A program made the position numbers and the translations under genes. A stretch of 22,031 nt of DNA from Bordetella parapertussis (lineage in GTDB: Bacteria > Cyanobacteriota > Cyanobacteriia > PCC-6307 > Cyanobiaceae): NCBI GenBank assembly GCA_943324725.2, contig CALPMR020000017.1, positions 1 to 22,031 of the forward strand, in the 5' to 3' direction. Each line of letters starts with the position of its first letter. The stretch's first letter is position 1. Under the pieces are notes generated by a model. That model was not told where the DNA came from and ran no database searches. It was given only the letters and a program-made list of their open reading frames with translations. Shown piece after piece: positions 15,275 through 22,031 of the stretch.

Positions 15275-16660
15275 ATGGAAACGACTCTCGATGCGGTGGC
15301 TCTGCGCAGCCGCCTGGAGACGCTGGCGAGCCGGCAGGGAATCCGCCAGTGGGATCTGGGGGCCGCCTGCAGCACCGACACCTCCGTGCAGGTGGACCGG
15401 GGCGAAGCCAAGCAGCTCAAGGGCGCCCAGCGCCGTTCCATCACCCTGCGGGTCTGGAACGAAGCGGGCCTGGTGGGCATCACCAGCACCTCCGACCTCT
15501 CCGATGAGGGGCTGGCCAAGGCCCTGGTGGGGGCGCATGAGGCCAGCGCCTTCGGCAACCAGGCCGAAACCGCCGCTTTCTCCCCCCTGGCCAGCGCACC
15601 CCTGGCGGTCCTGGATCAGCCCCTGCATGAGCAGCGCAGCATTCTGGAGCTCCTCGACACCCTCAAGGAAGCGGAACGCGAGCTGATCGGTCGCCATCAC
15701 GCCATCGCCACCGTGCCCTACAACGGCCTGGCCCAGCGCAGCAGTGAGCGGATCTATCTCAACAGCGAGGGGGCCTGTCGCCAGCAACAGCTGACCACCG
15801 CCAGCGTCTACCTCTATGCCCGAGCCGAGGAAGCCGGCCGCAAACCACGCAGCAGCGGCGCGGTCCGCATGGCTTACGGCGCCGGCGATCTCGATATCGC
15901 CGGCTGCATCCAGGAAGCGGCTGAGCGCACCATTGCCCATCTCAACTACGCACCGATCAGCACCGGTCACTACACCTGCGTGTTCAGCCCGGAGGCCTTC
16001 CTCGATCTGATCGGCGCCTTCAGCAGCCTGTTCAATGCCCGCGCCATCCTCGATGGCATCAGCCTCAGCCACAGGGATTCGATCGGAGAGCAGCTGGCCG
16101 TGCCCTTCCTGTCGATCCACGACAACGGCCTGCACCCAGGCAACATCGGCGCCTCAGCTTTTGATGGCGAGGGCACACCCACGGCCAGATTGAGCCTGCT
16201 GGAGGGTGGCGTGCTCCGGAACTTCCTGCATTCCGAGGCCACCGCACGGGCCTTCGGGGTGGTGCCCACGGGTCACGCCGGTCTGGGTGCCAAGGTTTCG
16301 GTCGGGCCGGATTGGTTCGAAATCGGCCCTACCGCCGGCGTCTGCGGCGGCGAACCGGGACTGAACCGTTTCGCTGCCAGTGGCCACGGCGCCGGGGGCG
16401 AGCGGGGCCTGGTGGTGATTGATTCTCTCTCCGCCCTGCATGCCGGCGTCAAGGCTTCCCAAGGCTCCTTCTCGCTTCCCTTTGATGGCTGGCTCCTGCG
16501 TCACGGTGAACAGCAATCGATTGAATCGGCCACCGTTGCCGGCGATATTCGCCAGCTGCTGAAGGGCATCCTCGGCTTTGAAGGTGAGGCCAAGATCACC
16601 CCGGACGGTCTCTGTCCCTGGGTCTGGGTCGAGCACCTCTCGATCACCGGCGAAGCCTGA
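15275..16660 (+). CDS. pmbA: TldE/PmbA subunit of the TldD-TldE protease
   Basis: Non-catalytic partner of TldD: same fold, but without the HExxxH zinc motif. The 461-residue protein has the family's N-terminal swollen-hairpin region (about 1-200, with RRSITLRVWNEAGLVGITST), and a C-terminal half with GGVLRNFLHSEATARAFG and GLVVIDSLSALHAGV. At the position of the TldD zinc site it reads FLDLIGAFSSLFNARAILDG, which has no metal ligands. The ATG at 15275 is two bases after the tldD TGA and is preceded by GGGAGG (15261-15266), a good ribosome site 8 bases away. fmt follows after 23 bp, making a probable tldD-pmbA-fmt operon. Confidence 0.93.
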   Translation: METTLDAVALRSRLETLASRQGIRQWDLGAACSTDTSVQVDRGEAKQLKGAQRRSITLRVWNEAGLVGITSTSDLSDEGLAKALVGAHEASAFGNQAETAAFSPLASAPLAVLDQPLHEQRSILELLDTLKEAERELIGRHHAIATVPYNGLAQRSSERIYLNSEGACRQQQLTTASVYLYARAEEAGRKPRSSGAVRMAYGAGDLDIAGCIQEAAERTIAHLNYAPISTGHYTCVFSPEAFLDLIGAFSSLFNARAILDGISLSHRDSIGEQLAVPFLSIHDNGLHPGNIGASAFDGEGTPTARLSLLEGGVLRNFLHSEATARAFGVVPTGHAGLGAKVSVGPDWFEIGPTAGVCGGEPGLNRFAASGHGAGGERGLVVIDSLSALHAGVKASQGSFSLPFDGWLLRHGEQQSIESATVAGDIRQLLKGILGFEGEAKITPDGLCPWVWVEHLSITGEA

Positions 16661-16683
16661 GTCAGCGCAGCCAAGGAGGAGCC

Positions 16684-17772
16684 ATGAAAATCCTGTTCTG
16701 GGGGACGCCGTCCTATGCCCTGGCCAGCCTTGATGCCCTGGTGGCGGCGGGCCATGAGCTGGTGGGGGTGGTCAGCCAGCCTGACCGGCGGCGCGGACGC
16801 GGATCGGCCCTGGTGCCCTCGGCGGTGAAAGCCAGGGCCCTGGAGCTGGCTCTGCCGGTGTTCACGCCGGAGCGCATCCGCCGCGAGCCGGCCATGCAAT
16901 CCGAATTGGCTGCCCTGGGAGCCGATGCCTATGTGGTGGTGGCCTTCGGCCAGATCCTGCCCCCCGAGGTGCTGGCCCAGCCGCCTCTGGGCTGCTGGAA
17001 CGGCCACGGCTCCCTGTTGCCGCGCTGGCGCGGAGCGGCACCGATTCAATGGGCCCTGCTTGAGGGCGATACCCACACCGGCGTCGGCATCATGGCGATG
17101 GAGGAGGGGCTAGACACCGGACCGGTGCTGCTGCAGCGGAGCCTGGAGATTGGCTTGCTGGAGAACGCCGCCCAACTAGGCCAACGCCTCGCCGCGCTCA
17201 CCGGCACGTTGCTGGTCGAGGCCCTGCCGGCCATCGAGGCTGCCGGCCCTGGTACCGAGCGGCAACGACTGGAGCGCTTGAAGCTGGTTGCCCAGAGCCA
17301 GGAGGGGGTCACCCATGCCCGGCTGCTCAAACCGGAAGACCGGCTGATTGACTGGCGGCAGAGCGCCCTGACCATCCACCGCCAGGTCATGGGCCTCTAT
17401 CCGGGCGCCTGGACCCACTGGCGGCAACGGCGCCTGCAACTGCTGGCGAGCGAACCCCTGGTGCGGCGGCTGGCCGACCAGCTCAGTCCCGAAGCTGCCA
17501 AGGCGGCGGCGCGCTGGGGGCTGGCTGAGAACGGCGGCGTCAGCGCAGCGGCTTCAGCTGATTCCGCTGGCAAGCCCGCTGCTGGTCAGGTGCTCGAGGT
17601 GATGGCAGGTGTTGGCCTGGTGGTGGCCACCGGCGGCTGCCCGCTGCTGATCCGCACCGCCAAACTCGAAGGCCGCAGCGAGGCCACGGGCAACACCTTG
17701 ATCCAGCAGCTTGGTGCCACCATCGGCGAACTCCTGGGCGAGCAGGCCGCCATACCTGCAGCGACAACCTGA
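16684..17772 (+). CDS. fmt: Methionyl-tRNA formyltransferase
   Basis: Transfers a formyl group from 10-formyl-tetrahydrofolate to initiator Met-tRNA. The protein starts MKILFWGTPSYALASLDAL and has the catalytic signature NGHGSLLPRWRGAAPIQWA, with the essential Asn and His, followed by EEGLDTGPVLLQ holding the catalytic Asp. The second residue of the signature (Gly) is usually hydrophobic, which is unlikely to matter. At 362 residues it is longer than the roughly 315 of E. coli; the extra length is in the C-terminal tRNA-binding domain, where an Ala-rich insertion lies at about 265-300. The start ATG at 16684 has a strong ribosome site AAGGAGG (16673-16679). Confidence 0.96.
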   Translation: MKILFWGTPSYALASLDALVAAGHELVGVVSQPDRRRGRGSALVPSAVKARALELALPVFTPERIRREPAMQSELAALGADAYVVVAFGQILPPEVLAQPPLGCWNGHGSLLPRWRGAAPIQWALLEGDTHTGVGIMAMEEGLDTGPVLLQRSLEIGLLENAAQLGQRLAALTGTLLVEALPAIEAAGPGTERQRLERLKLVAQSQEGVTHARLLKPEDRLIDWRQSALTIHRQVMGLYPGAWTHWRQRRLQLLASEPLVRRLADQLSPEAAKAAARWGLAENGGVSAAASADSAGKPAAGQVLEVMAGVGLVVATGGCPLLIRTAKLEGRSEATGNTLIQQLGATIGELLGEQAAIPAATT

Positions 17773-17790
17773 GGGCCAGGCCAGTGGCCC
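17773..17790 (+). terminator. GC-rich hairpin at the end of fmt
   Basis: GGGCCA-GGCCAG-TGGCCC gives a perfect 6-bp stem with a 6-base loop, starting directly after the fmt stop. It lacks a following T-run, so it could be a terminator of the non-classical type or an RNA 3'-end stabiliser. Confidence 0.4.
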
Positions 17791-17914
17791 CAGGAGGATC
17801 AGCCAGAGGCGCCAATCTCCAACCAGAGCGACATAAATCCGAAGAAACTATGAAGACCCTGCACCACCTTTGAGCGCGTGAATTGCTCTGCCGAAGGTCA
17901 AAGATGAAGACTTG

Positions 17915-17920
17915 TATTGT
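17915..17920 (+). promoter_or_regulatory. Possible -10 element before the 60-residue ORF
   Basis: TATTGT sits 71 bp before the ATG at 17991 in a locally A/T-richer stretch. A small stem GGGTC-GTCC-GACCC (17941-17954) lies between it and the gene. This is weak pattern evidence only. Confidence 0.2.
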
Positions 17921-17990
17921 TAGGGTCCCGCCACACCCAAGGGTCGTCCGACCCGATTAGACCGAACTTGAAGTAAGGCCAGGTGTTCAA

Positions 17991-18173
17991 ATGGATAATG
18001 ACCTGTCGTTTGTCAATGCAACGGATTCGGGCTGTCAGATTTTCCGCGAAACAACGGGCCGCTATGTGGTCAGCCACGCATTGCAGCCCAGGCAGCAGCT
18101 GAAAGTGGCCACACTGGCCGGTGCCTATGCCGCTTGCCGAAGCTGGGAGCGGGGACAATGGGTGCATGTCTGA
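17991..18173 (+). CDS. Small conserved-looking protein of unknown function (60 residues)
   Basis: No family was recognised. The product contains FVNATDSGCQIFRETTGRYV and AYAACRSWERGQ, a normal soluble composition with no membrane helix or signal peptide. It reads like a real short domain and not a GC-driven artefact, and it lies in a region with balanced base composition. The ATG at 17991 is preceded by AAGG about 15 bases upstream, a weak ribosome site. Its last eight bases overlap the ATG of the DoxX-family gene (18166), which supports both genes being real and translated together. The neighbouring membrane protein does not suggest a clear role. Confidence 0.6.
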   Translation: MDNDLSFVNATDSGCQIFRETTGRYVVSHALQPRQQLKVATLAGAYAACRSWERGQWVHV

Positions 18174-18588
18174 GGCATTGACCTTGTTGATGCCAGTCTG
18201 GGCATTGAGGATTGCGGCGTCGCTTGTCGGCGCTTTTTTCCTGGGCTTTGGTGTTGCCAACGCACGATCATCAGCAGCGATCATTGATTCGTTGAAGAAT
18301 CGATCCTTTGCTTTACCCCAGGTTCTGTTCTGGCTGGGTGTGTGCACCCAGTCGCTGGCTGGTGCGGCACTGCTGCTTGGATTTCAGCCAGCCCTGATGG
18401 CAGGGATCTTGATTGTCTTCACCTTGGTGGCCCCACTCATCTTCCATAACTTCTGGGCCATGGAAGGTGAAGCTCGTTTCCTGAACCGCATTATTTTTAT
18501 CTGTGATTACACCTGTGTCCTGGCCGTGCTTGTGCTGTTAGTGAGCTCAGATCAGCAGGCCTGGATCTCGCTGATCCAACTCTTTTGA
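18166..18588 (+). CDS. DoxX-family membrane protein
   Basis: DoxX-type proteins are four-helix membrane proteins, some tied to thiol or respiratory chemistry; this member's role is unknown. The 140-residue protein has four predicted helices (about 10-29, 45-66, 70-88 and 105-128) and the family pattern of an arginine near the first helix (WALRIAASLVGAFFLGFG), a LLLGFQP turn, and VAPLIFHNFW, which matches the conserved LIFHNFW of DoxX proteins. The ATG at 18166 is favoured because the preceding frame codes for a polar stretch overlapping the upstream gene. It is transcribed towards the minus-strand gene at 19002, with a 413 bp gap. Confidence 0.8.
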   Translation: MSEALTLLMPVWALRIAASLVGAFFLGFGVANARSSAAIIDSLKNRSFALPQVLFWLGVCTQSLAGAALLLGFQPALMAGILIVFTLVAPLIFHNFWAMEGEARFLNRIIFICDYTCVLAVLVLLVSSDQQAWISLIQLF

Positions 18589-18601
18589 ACCAGCAAAACT
18601 G

Positions 18602-18687
18602 AGCCACCCTCTCAATCAAGGGAACCGTTTGTCAGAGAAGTGGGCATCAGACTTGATCGACAGGCAAAAGGGTGGCTTCGAATCAAG
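18602..18687. other. Candidate structured RNA or bidirectional terminator: nested inverted repeats
   Basis: AGCCACCCT (18602-18610) is perfectly complementary to AGGGTGGCT (18669-18677). Inside it TCAATCAAG (18612-18620) pairs with CTTGATCGA (18652-18660) with one mismatch, giving a two-stem arm with an 8-base bulge and a 31-base loop. CTTGATCGA can alternatively pair with TCGAATCAAG (18678-18687), with a one-base bulge. The pairing is seen in the sequence; any function is inference. Confidence 0.35.
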
Positions 18688-18793
18688 CCGCTTGCCTCAG
18701 CTGCATTTCAGCAGCAGGATGTGAGCTCAATCAAAGGGTCCGGCACGGTCGACTGCTGGCCAGGCGGGAATCCGAAGATCTCCAGGCTTCAGT

Positions 18794-18833
18794 TGCACAA
18801 GCTGTGACTCTGGTGCACAAGCTGCGACTCTGG
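18794..18833 (+). repeat. 20-bp tandem duplication
   Basis: TGCACAAGCTGTGACTCTGG (18794-18813) is followed at once by TGCACAAGCTGCGACTCTGG (18814-18833), differing at one base. The unit length is not a multiple of three, in line with non-coding DNA. Confidence 0.9.
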
Positions 18834-19001
18834 CTCAACACGATGGCGAGGAACTGGTTGTGATTCCAATCGGAAAGTTTCAGCATCACTGGTCATGCCT
18901 CGGGTCGCGGTGTCTTGTCTGCCAAGGCCAGTAGGGGATTGACGAGCAACCCCCGGGTTCTTTCCCTGCGCCACCGCCGCTGAGACTGGCAGCCGGCAAT
19001 C

Positions 19002-19199
19002 TCAGCTGGCAACAACCGTGTCCTGAGGCTGGCGGCGATGCAACTCATGCAGCCCTTCAAGCTGGTTGTGAACAGACACCAGCTGATCGCGGATGTGGCG
19101 GCTGTTATCGATGCGCGACAGGCTCAGCAACATGGCTTCGATCTGAGCCTTGCAGCCGATCAACACGCGGCACTCACTGGATCCGGGCTCGTAGGTCAT
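19002..19199 (-). CDS. Small unknown protein (65 residues)
   Basis: No family was recognised. The product is soluble and helical: after a short N-terminus (MTYEPGSSECRVLIGC) residues 17-57 form what looks like one long amphipathic helix or helix pair (IEAMLLSLSRIDNS, RDQLVSVHNQLEGLHEL). Third codon positions are mostly C or G with ordinary choices, which supports real coding on this strand over the overlapping plus-strand frame. The ATG at 19197-19199 has no obvious ribosome site. It lies 72 bp after the DEAD-box helicase stop in the same direction, so it may be the last gene of that transcription unit. Confidence 0.6.
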   Translation of the reverse strand: MTYEPGSSECRVLIGCKAQIEAMLLSLSRIDNSRHIRDQLVSVHNQLEGLHELHRRQPQDTVVAS

Positions 19200-19271
19200 G
19201 GGAGGGGACGGAACACCCCGCTACTGCAACGCAGATCGGCTCGAGAAACAGTGGTGGATGTAACAGGTTGA

Positions 19272-20705
19272 TCAGCGACTGCGGGATCGACGCCGTCCGC
19301 CAGCCGCCGGCTCCCGGCTGGAGTCCCTTCCGCTGCGCCCGCCGCGGGAGCCAGCCGATGTCCCGCCACCCTCGCGGCGGCGCCCACGGCCACCACTGAG
19401 GTCGAGGGGCGCAGCCGAGTGCACGGTGGGCTCGAAGCCGGCAATCTCGCTGCGGGGCAACGGTGAGCCCGTGACGCGCTCAATCGCCCGCAGCAACTCA
19501 TGCTCCTCGGCGGCCACCAGAGAAATGGCATGGCCGTTCAGGCCGGCTCGGCCGGTGCGGCCGATGCGATGCACATAGTCCTCGGCCACATTCGGCAGAT
19601 CCAGGTTGACCACGTGGGGCAACTGGTGGATGTCGATGCCCCGGGCGGCGATGTCGGTGGCGACCAGCACCCGCACCTCACCGCTCTTGAAGCCTGAGAG
19701 AGCCCTGGTACGGGCTCCCTGACTCTTGTTGCCATGGATGGCTGCAGCTGAAATCCCCTCCTTGTCGAGGCGCTCTGCCATGCGATTGGCGCCGTGTTTG
19801 GTGCGTGAGAACACCAGCACCTGCTGCCAGTTGTTGTCACGGATCAGATGGCAGAGCAGATCCGGCTTGCGCGCCATGTCACAGGGATGCATCACCTGCT
19901 CCACCAGAGGCGTGGCCCGGTTCTCCGGCGTGGCCTGGAGCTGCACCGGCTGATGCAGCAACCCGGTGGCCAGGCGCCGGATCTCCGGTGAGAAGGTGGC
20001 TGAAAACAGCAGGTTCTGACGCCGCTCGGGCATCAGGGCGAGGATCTTGCGGATATCGCGGATGAAGCCCATATCGAGCATCCGATCCGCTTCATCGAGC
20101 ACCAGGATTTCCACCTGATCCAGCCGCAGGGCCCGCTGCTGATGCAGGTCCATCAGGCGGCCGGGGGTGGCCACCAGCACATCCGTGCCCCGCCGCAGGC
20201 GATCGATCTGGGGATTGGCACTGACACCACCGAAGACCACATCGGAGCGCAGATCGAGATAGCGGCCATAGGCCGTGACGCTCTCGGCAACCTGGGCGGC
20301 CAGTTCGCGGGTGGGGGTGAGGACCAGGGCCCGCACAACGCCGGCGCGGGCATGGGGACCATGGCGCAGCCGTTCCAGCAGCGGCAGGGTGAAGCCAGCG
20401 GTCTTGCCGGTGCCCGTCTGGGCTGCGGCCATCACATCGCGCCCTTCGAGCACTGCTGGGATGCACTGCAGCTGGATCGGCGAGGGATGGCGATAACCCT
20501 TGGCCGCCACAGCCTTGAGCAGGGGCTCGGACAGGCCGAGGGCCGAAAAATCGACAGCCAGTCCTGCCACGGGAGCCACAGGGGCAACCGTCTCGGCATC
20601 AGCGGTCAGGGGCAGGGAGTCCGCAGTCCTGGTCGAAGCCGGCTGCGGTGCGGACTGGCGGCGGCGGGGGCCGGCAGACGAGGGGGACGGCGTGATCGGA
20701 ACCAT
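19272..20705 (-). CDS. DEAD-box ATP-dependent RNA helicase, RhlE type
   Basis: Unwinds short RNA duplexes with ATP; cyanobacterial relatives act in ribosome assembly, RNA turnover and cold or redox responses. The 477-residue protein has the Q motif ([14 protein letters not shown] to HPSPIQ, about 53-78), AQTGTGKT (95-102), PTRELA (131-136), TPGR (180-183), DEAD (204-207), SAT (235-237), then in domain 2 [17 protein letters not shown] and [10 protein letters not shown]. The last 50 residues form a basic Arg/Gly/Ser tail of the kind that binds RNA. The N-terminal 48 residues are disordered and Pro/Ala-rich. ATG at 20703-20705 is preferred to the TTG four codons upstream. It follows the DUF6464 gene by 18 bp, so the two are likely co-transcribed. 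Confidence 0.95.
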   Translation of the reverse strand: MVPITPSPSSAGPRRRQSAPQPASTRTADSLPLTADAETVAPVAPVAGLAVDFSALGLSEPLLKAVAAKGYRHPSPIQLQCIPAVLEGRDVMAAAQTGTGKTAGFTLPLLERLRHGPHARAGVVRALVLTPTRELAAQVAESVTAYGRYLDLRSDVVFGGVSANPQIDRLRRGTDVLVATPGRLMDLHQQRALRLDQVEILVLDEADRMLDMGFIRDIRKILALMPERRQNLLFSATFSPEIRRLATGLLHQPVQLQATPENRATPLVEQVMHPCDMARKPDLLCHLIRDNNWQQVLVFSRTKHGANRMAERLDKEGISAAAIHGNKSQGARTRALSGFKSGEVRVLVATDIAARGIDIHQLPHVVNLDLPNVAEDYVHRIGRTGRAGLNGHAISLVAAEEHELLRAIERVTGSPLPRSEIAGFEPTVHSAAPLDLSGGRGRRREGGGTSAGSRGGRSGRDSSREPAAGGRRRSRSR

Positions 20706-20723
20706 GCATCGAATCAAGCCAGC

Positions 20724-21086
20724 CTAGTTGGGCCCCCGCTCGCCAAGGCTGTAGTGAGCGCAGCACTCGCAGGGGCCATCGGGCATCACGGCACAGCGCA
20801 GCAAGGGACTGCGGGCATTGAAACGACAGCTGGGATCACCGATCACCCACTGGCCATGCCAGTGACGGGCATCGGCTGGTTGCTGTTCGGTTTTCACCTG
20901 CAGGGCCACCGCCGCCAGCTCATAACACCCCTGGCGCAGCCGGTAGCAATGACGGCGCTGCAGCACGAAATAACTGACCCCTGCGTGGCTGAGCCAATGA
21001 CCGGGGAAGGGCACTTCGCCAAGGCTCGCCACCTCCAGGCGGCTGATCAGCCGATCGTCCTCGATCTGACGCAGCTCAATCTCCAT
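20724..21086 (-). CDS. DUF6464 family protein, cysteine-containing
   Basis: A cyanobacterial family of unknown function. The 120-residue protein has an N-terminal beta-rich region (MEIELRQIEDDRLISRLEVA, with FPGHWLSHAGVSYFVLQRRH after it) and the characteristic C-terminal cysteine block: GDPSCRFNARSPLLRCAV followed by PDGPCECCAHY. The five cysteines of that block are arranged as a possible metal or redox site; this is suggested by spacing only. The ATG at 21084-21086 gives the usual length. Its stop lies 18 bp before the helicase start, so it is probably the first gene of a shared transcript. Confidence 0.82.
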   Translation of the reverse strand: MEIELRQIEDDRLISRLEVASLGEVPFPGHWLSHAGVSYFVLQRRHCYRLRQGCYELAAVALQVKTEQQPADARHWHGQWVIGDPSCRFNARSPLLRCAVMPDGPCECCAHYSLGERGPN

Positions 21087-21210
21087 GGCTGTTCAATCTC
21101 CACCTGAGTCGATCGCCAAGCCCGCTGCGATCAAACCGCTGTTGTGATCGAACGCTGCCTGGGGCCTCATGGCTGCTGGGAGCTTCATGACTTCTGCGAA
21201 CTCAAAGGTT

Positions 21211-21228
21211 GCAGGACAGCGCTCCTGC
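21211..21228 (-). terminator. Hairpin downstream of the TerC gene
   Basis: GCAGGA-CAGCGC-TCCTGC is a perfect 6-bp stem with a 6-base loop, 50 bp past the TerC stop in its direction of transcription. No T-run follows. It could end the TerC transcript before the DUF6464 gene. Confidence 0.35.
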
Positions 21229-21277
21229 GAGGTCCCAACCACTGCCACCTCCGGCTCCGGTCTCAAGCCGAAGCCTT

Positions 21278-22031
21278 TCAGCCCCCATCGGCACCGTTAC
21301 GGGGCTCAACCACCTCAGGCACCGCCTCGACCACCCTGGCTGAAAAGCCCCAGAAAAACAGCAGCGCCACGATGATCAGCAGCGACCATTCCGGCAGCAC
21401 CAGGGCGGGAAAGGCCAGCCGGATCAACAGGCGGATGCCCACCAGCCCCACGGCCAGGTAGCCCGCTGTTTCCAGATGGCGGAAAACTTCCAGCCAACGG
21501 ATGAACAGCCCGGCGGTGAGTCGCAGGGCCAGCACGCCGATCACGCCACCGGCCATCACCAGAGGCAGCCGGTCGGTGACGGCGACGGCAGCGGCGACGC
21601 TGTCCAGCGAGAAGGCCAGATCGGTGAAGGCCAGCGTGGCCACCACCGACAGCAGGGAGGCCCCCATCAGGCTGCTGTCCTTGCCCTGGCCATCCTCGTC
21701 GTCACCGGCCTCGTTCTCCTGGTTCAGGAGGCTGACCAGGTGGTTGCCACAGAGCCACAGCAGATAGCCGGAGGCCAGTAACTGCAGGGGCCAGGCATGC
21801 AGCACCCAGCGGGCCGCCAGGATCAGGCCCAGACGCAGGACCAGGGCCAGCAACAGACCGATGTTGAGAGCCTGTCGCTGGCGATCCGGATCGTGCAGCC
21901 GGCGCGAGATGGCGGCCAGAGCAATGGCATTGTCCGCGGATAGGACAGCCTCCAGGGCCACCAGCAACGGCAGCAGCACCAGCACCTCGCGCCACTGATC
22001 AGCGTCCTGGACCAGAGCTGTCAGGGAAGGA
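21278..22031 (-). CDS. TerC-family integral membrane protein, 5' end cut by window
   Basis: TerC/Alx proteins are multi-helix membrane proteins linked to tellurite resistance and, in better-studied cases, to manganese export or thylakoid biogenesis. The visible 250 residues contain the family signature LVALEAVLSADNAIALAAI, with the acidic Glu and Asp of the first metal site, and TDLAFSLDSVAAAVAV, with the second. About seven helices are predicted. An acidic loop (ENEAGDDEDGQGKD) separates the two halves. The frame stays open to the window edge (position 22031), so the true start is outside; the GTG at 21985 would cut into the first helix region and is not favoured. Together with the Gdt1-like pair it makes two candidate manganese membrane systems in the window. 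Confidence 0.9.
   Translation of the reverse strand, partial: PSLTALVQDADQWREVLVLLPLLVALEAVLSADNAIALAAISRRLHDPDRQRQALNIGLLLALVLRLGLILAARWVLHAWPLQLLASGYLLWLCGNHLVSLLNQENEAGDDEDGQGKDSSLMGASLLSVVATLAFTDLAFSLDSVAAAVAVTDRLPLVMAGGVIGVLALRLTAGLFIRWLEVFRHLETAGYLAVGLVGIRLLIRLAFPALVLPEWSLLIIVALLFFWGFSARVVEAVPEVVEPRNGADGG

Larger units (their letters stand above)
18589..19001. other. 413-bp convergent intergenic region with inverted and tandem repeats
   Basis: Lies between the DoxX gene (plus) and the 65-residue ORF (minus), which point at each other. It contains a long inverted-repeat structure (18602-18687) and a 20-bp tandem duplication (18794-18833), listed separately. The plus-strand 63-codon frame at 18672-18863 starts with GTG, lies across both repeats and has no protein-like pattern, so it is not called. 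No tRNA or T-run terminator was seen. Confidence 0.55.

Noticed and set aside
17898..18347. 149-codon minus-strand frame across the 60-residue ORF and DoxX gene
   Set aside because: The plus-strand DoxX protein has family motifs and four helices; the antisense frame shows none.
18665..18700. tRNA T-arm-like GGCTTCGAATCAAGCC
   Set aside because: The loop is 6 bases, not 7, and no acceptor stem, D-arm or anticodon arm could be built around it.
18672..18863. 63-codon plus-strand frame in the DoxX downstream region
   Set aside because: It starts at GTG, spans the inverted repeat and the out-of-phase 20-bp duplication, and has no protein-like pattern.
21144..21461. 105-codon plus-strand frame overlapping the end of the TerC gene
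   Set aside because: It overlaps a clear TerC C-terminus on the other strand and is low-complexity Ser/Thr/Pro-rich.

Overview
This 22 kb window is chromosomal DNA of a high-GC picocyanobacterium, most likely from the Cyanobium / GC-rich Synechococcus part of the Synechococcus-Prochlorococcus radiation. The case rests on its own genes: the photosystem II subunit Psb30 (Ycf12), the aerobic cyclase AcsF of chlorophyll synthesis, Ycf20, a divergent FtsH, a plant-type glycerate kinase, and DUF2996 and DUF6464 proteins. No tRNA, rRNA, CRISPR array, insertion sequence, integrase, toxin-antitoxin pair or phage gene was recognised. It reads as core genome, not an island. All functional names come from motif recognition and family knowledge; no database search was run.

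Layout. (1) 1-1882: ftsH (minus strand, 3' end outside the window) is divergent from rpmF (plus). (2) 1843-4328: a tightly overlapping minus-strand trio reads CbbY-type HAD phosphatase, then ycf20, then D-glycerate 3-kinase. The kinase ORF runs about 40 bp into the 3' end of rpmF from the opposite strand. (3) 4412-6370: recJ (plus), convergent with a tiny psb30 gene at 6428-6535 (minus). (4) 6699-11751: a plus-strand run of a CxxxCxxCC metal-binding protein, two half-size Gdt1/UPF0016 manganese-exchanger subunits, a catalytically degenerate RNB-family protein with an S1 domain, ubiX, and a two-helix membrane protein with no ordinary start codon. (5) 11831-13488: a DUF2996 gene, then acsF. (6) 13830-17772: tldD, tldE/pmbA and fmt (plus). 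(7) 17991-18588: a 60-residue unknown overlapping a DoxX-family membrane protein. (8) 19002-22031, minus strand: a TerC-family membrane protein cut by the window edge, a DUF6464 protein, a DEAD-box RNA helicase and a 65-residue unknown.

How the genes fit together. Several serve the photosynthetic membrane and carbon fixation: a thylakoid-type protease, Psb30, AcsF, Ycf20, probable manganese exchange for the oxygen-evolving complex, and two enzymes that deal with Rubisco side reactions (CbbY for xylulose-1,5-bisphosphate, glycerate kinase for photorespiration). The rest is housekeeping: DNA repair, initiator-tRNA formylation, prenyl-FMN synthesis, peptide processing and RNA remodelling.

The points most worth a second look are the pseudo-RNase, the overlapping CbbY-Ycf20-glycerate kinase cluster with separate 15-bp tandem repeats in two adjacent genes, an FtsH lacking its first membrane helix, a perfect palindrome between psb30 and the manganese/metal genes, and a potentially structured convergent intergenic region near 18.6 kb. 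I did not find a convincing wholly new multi-gene system.
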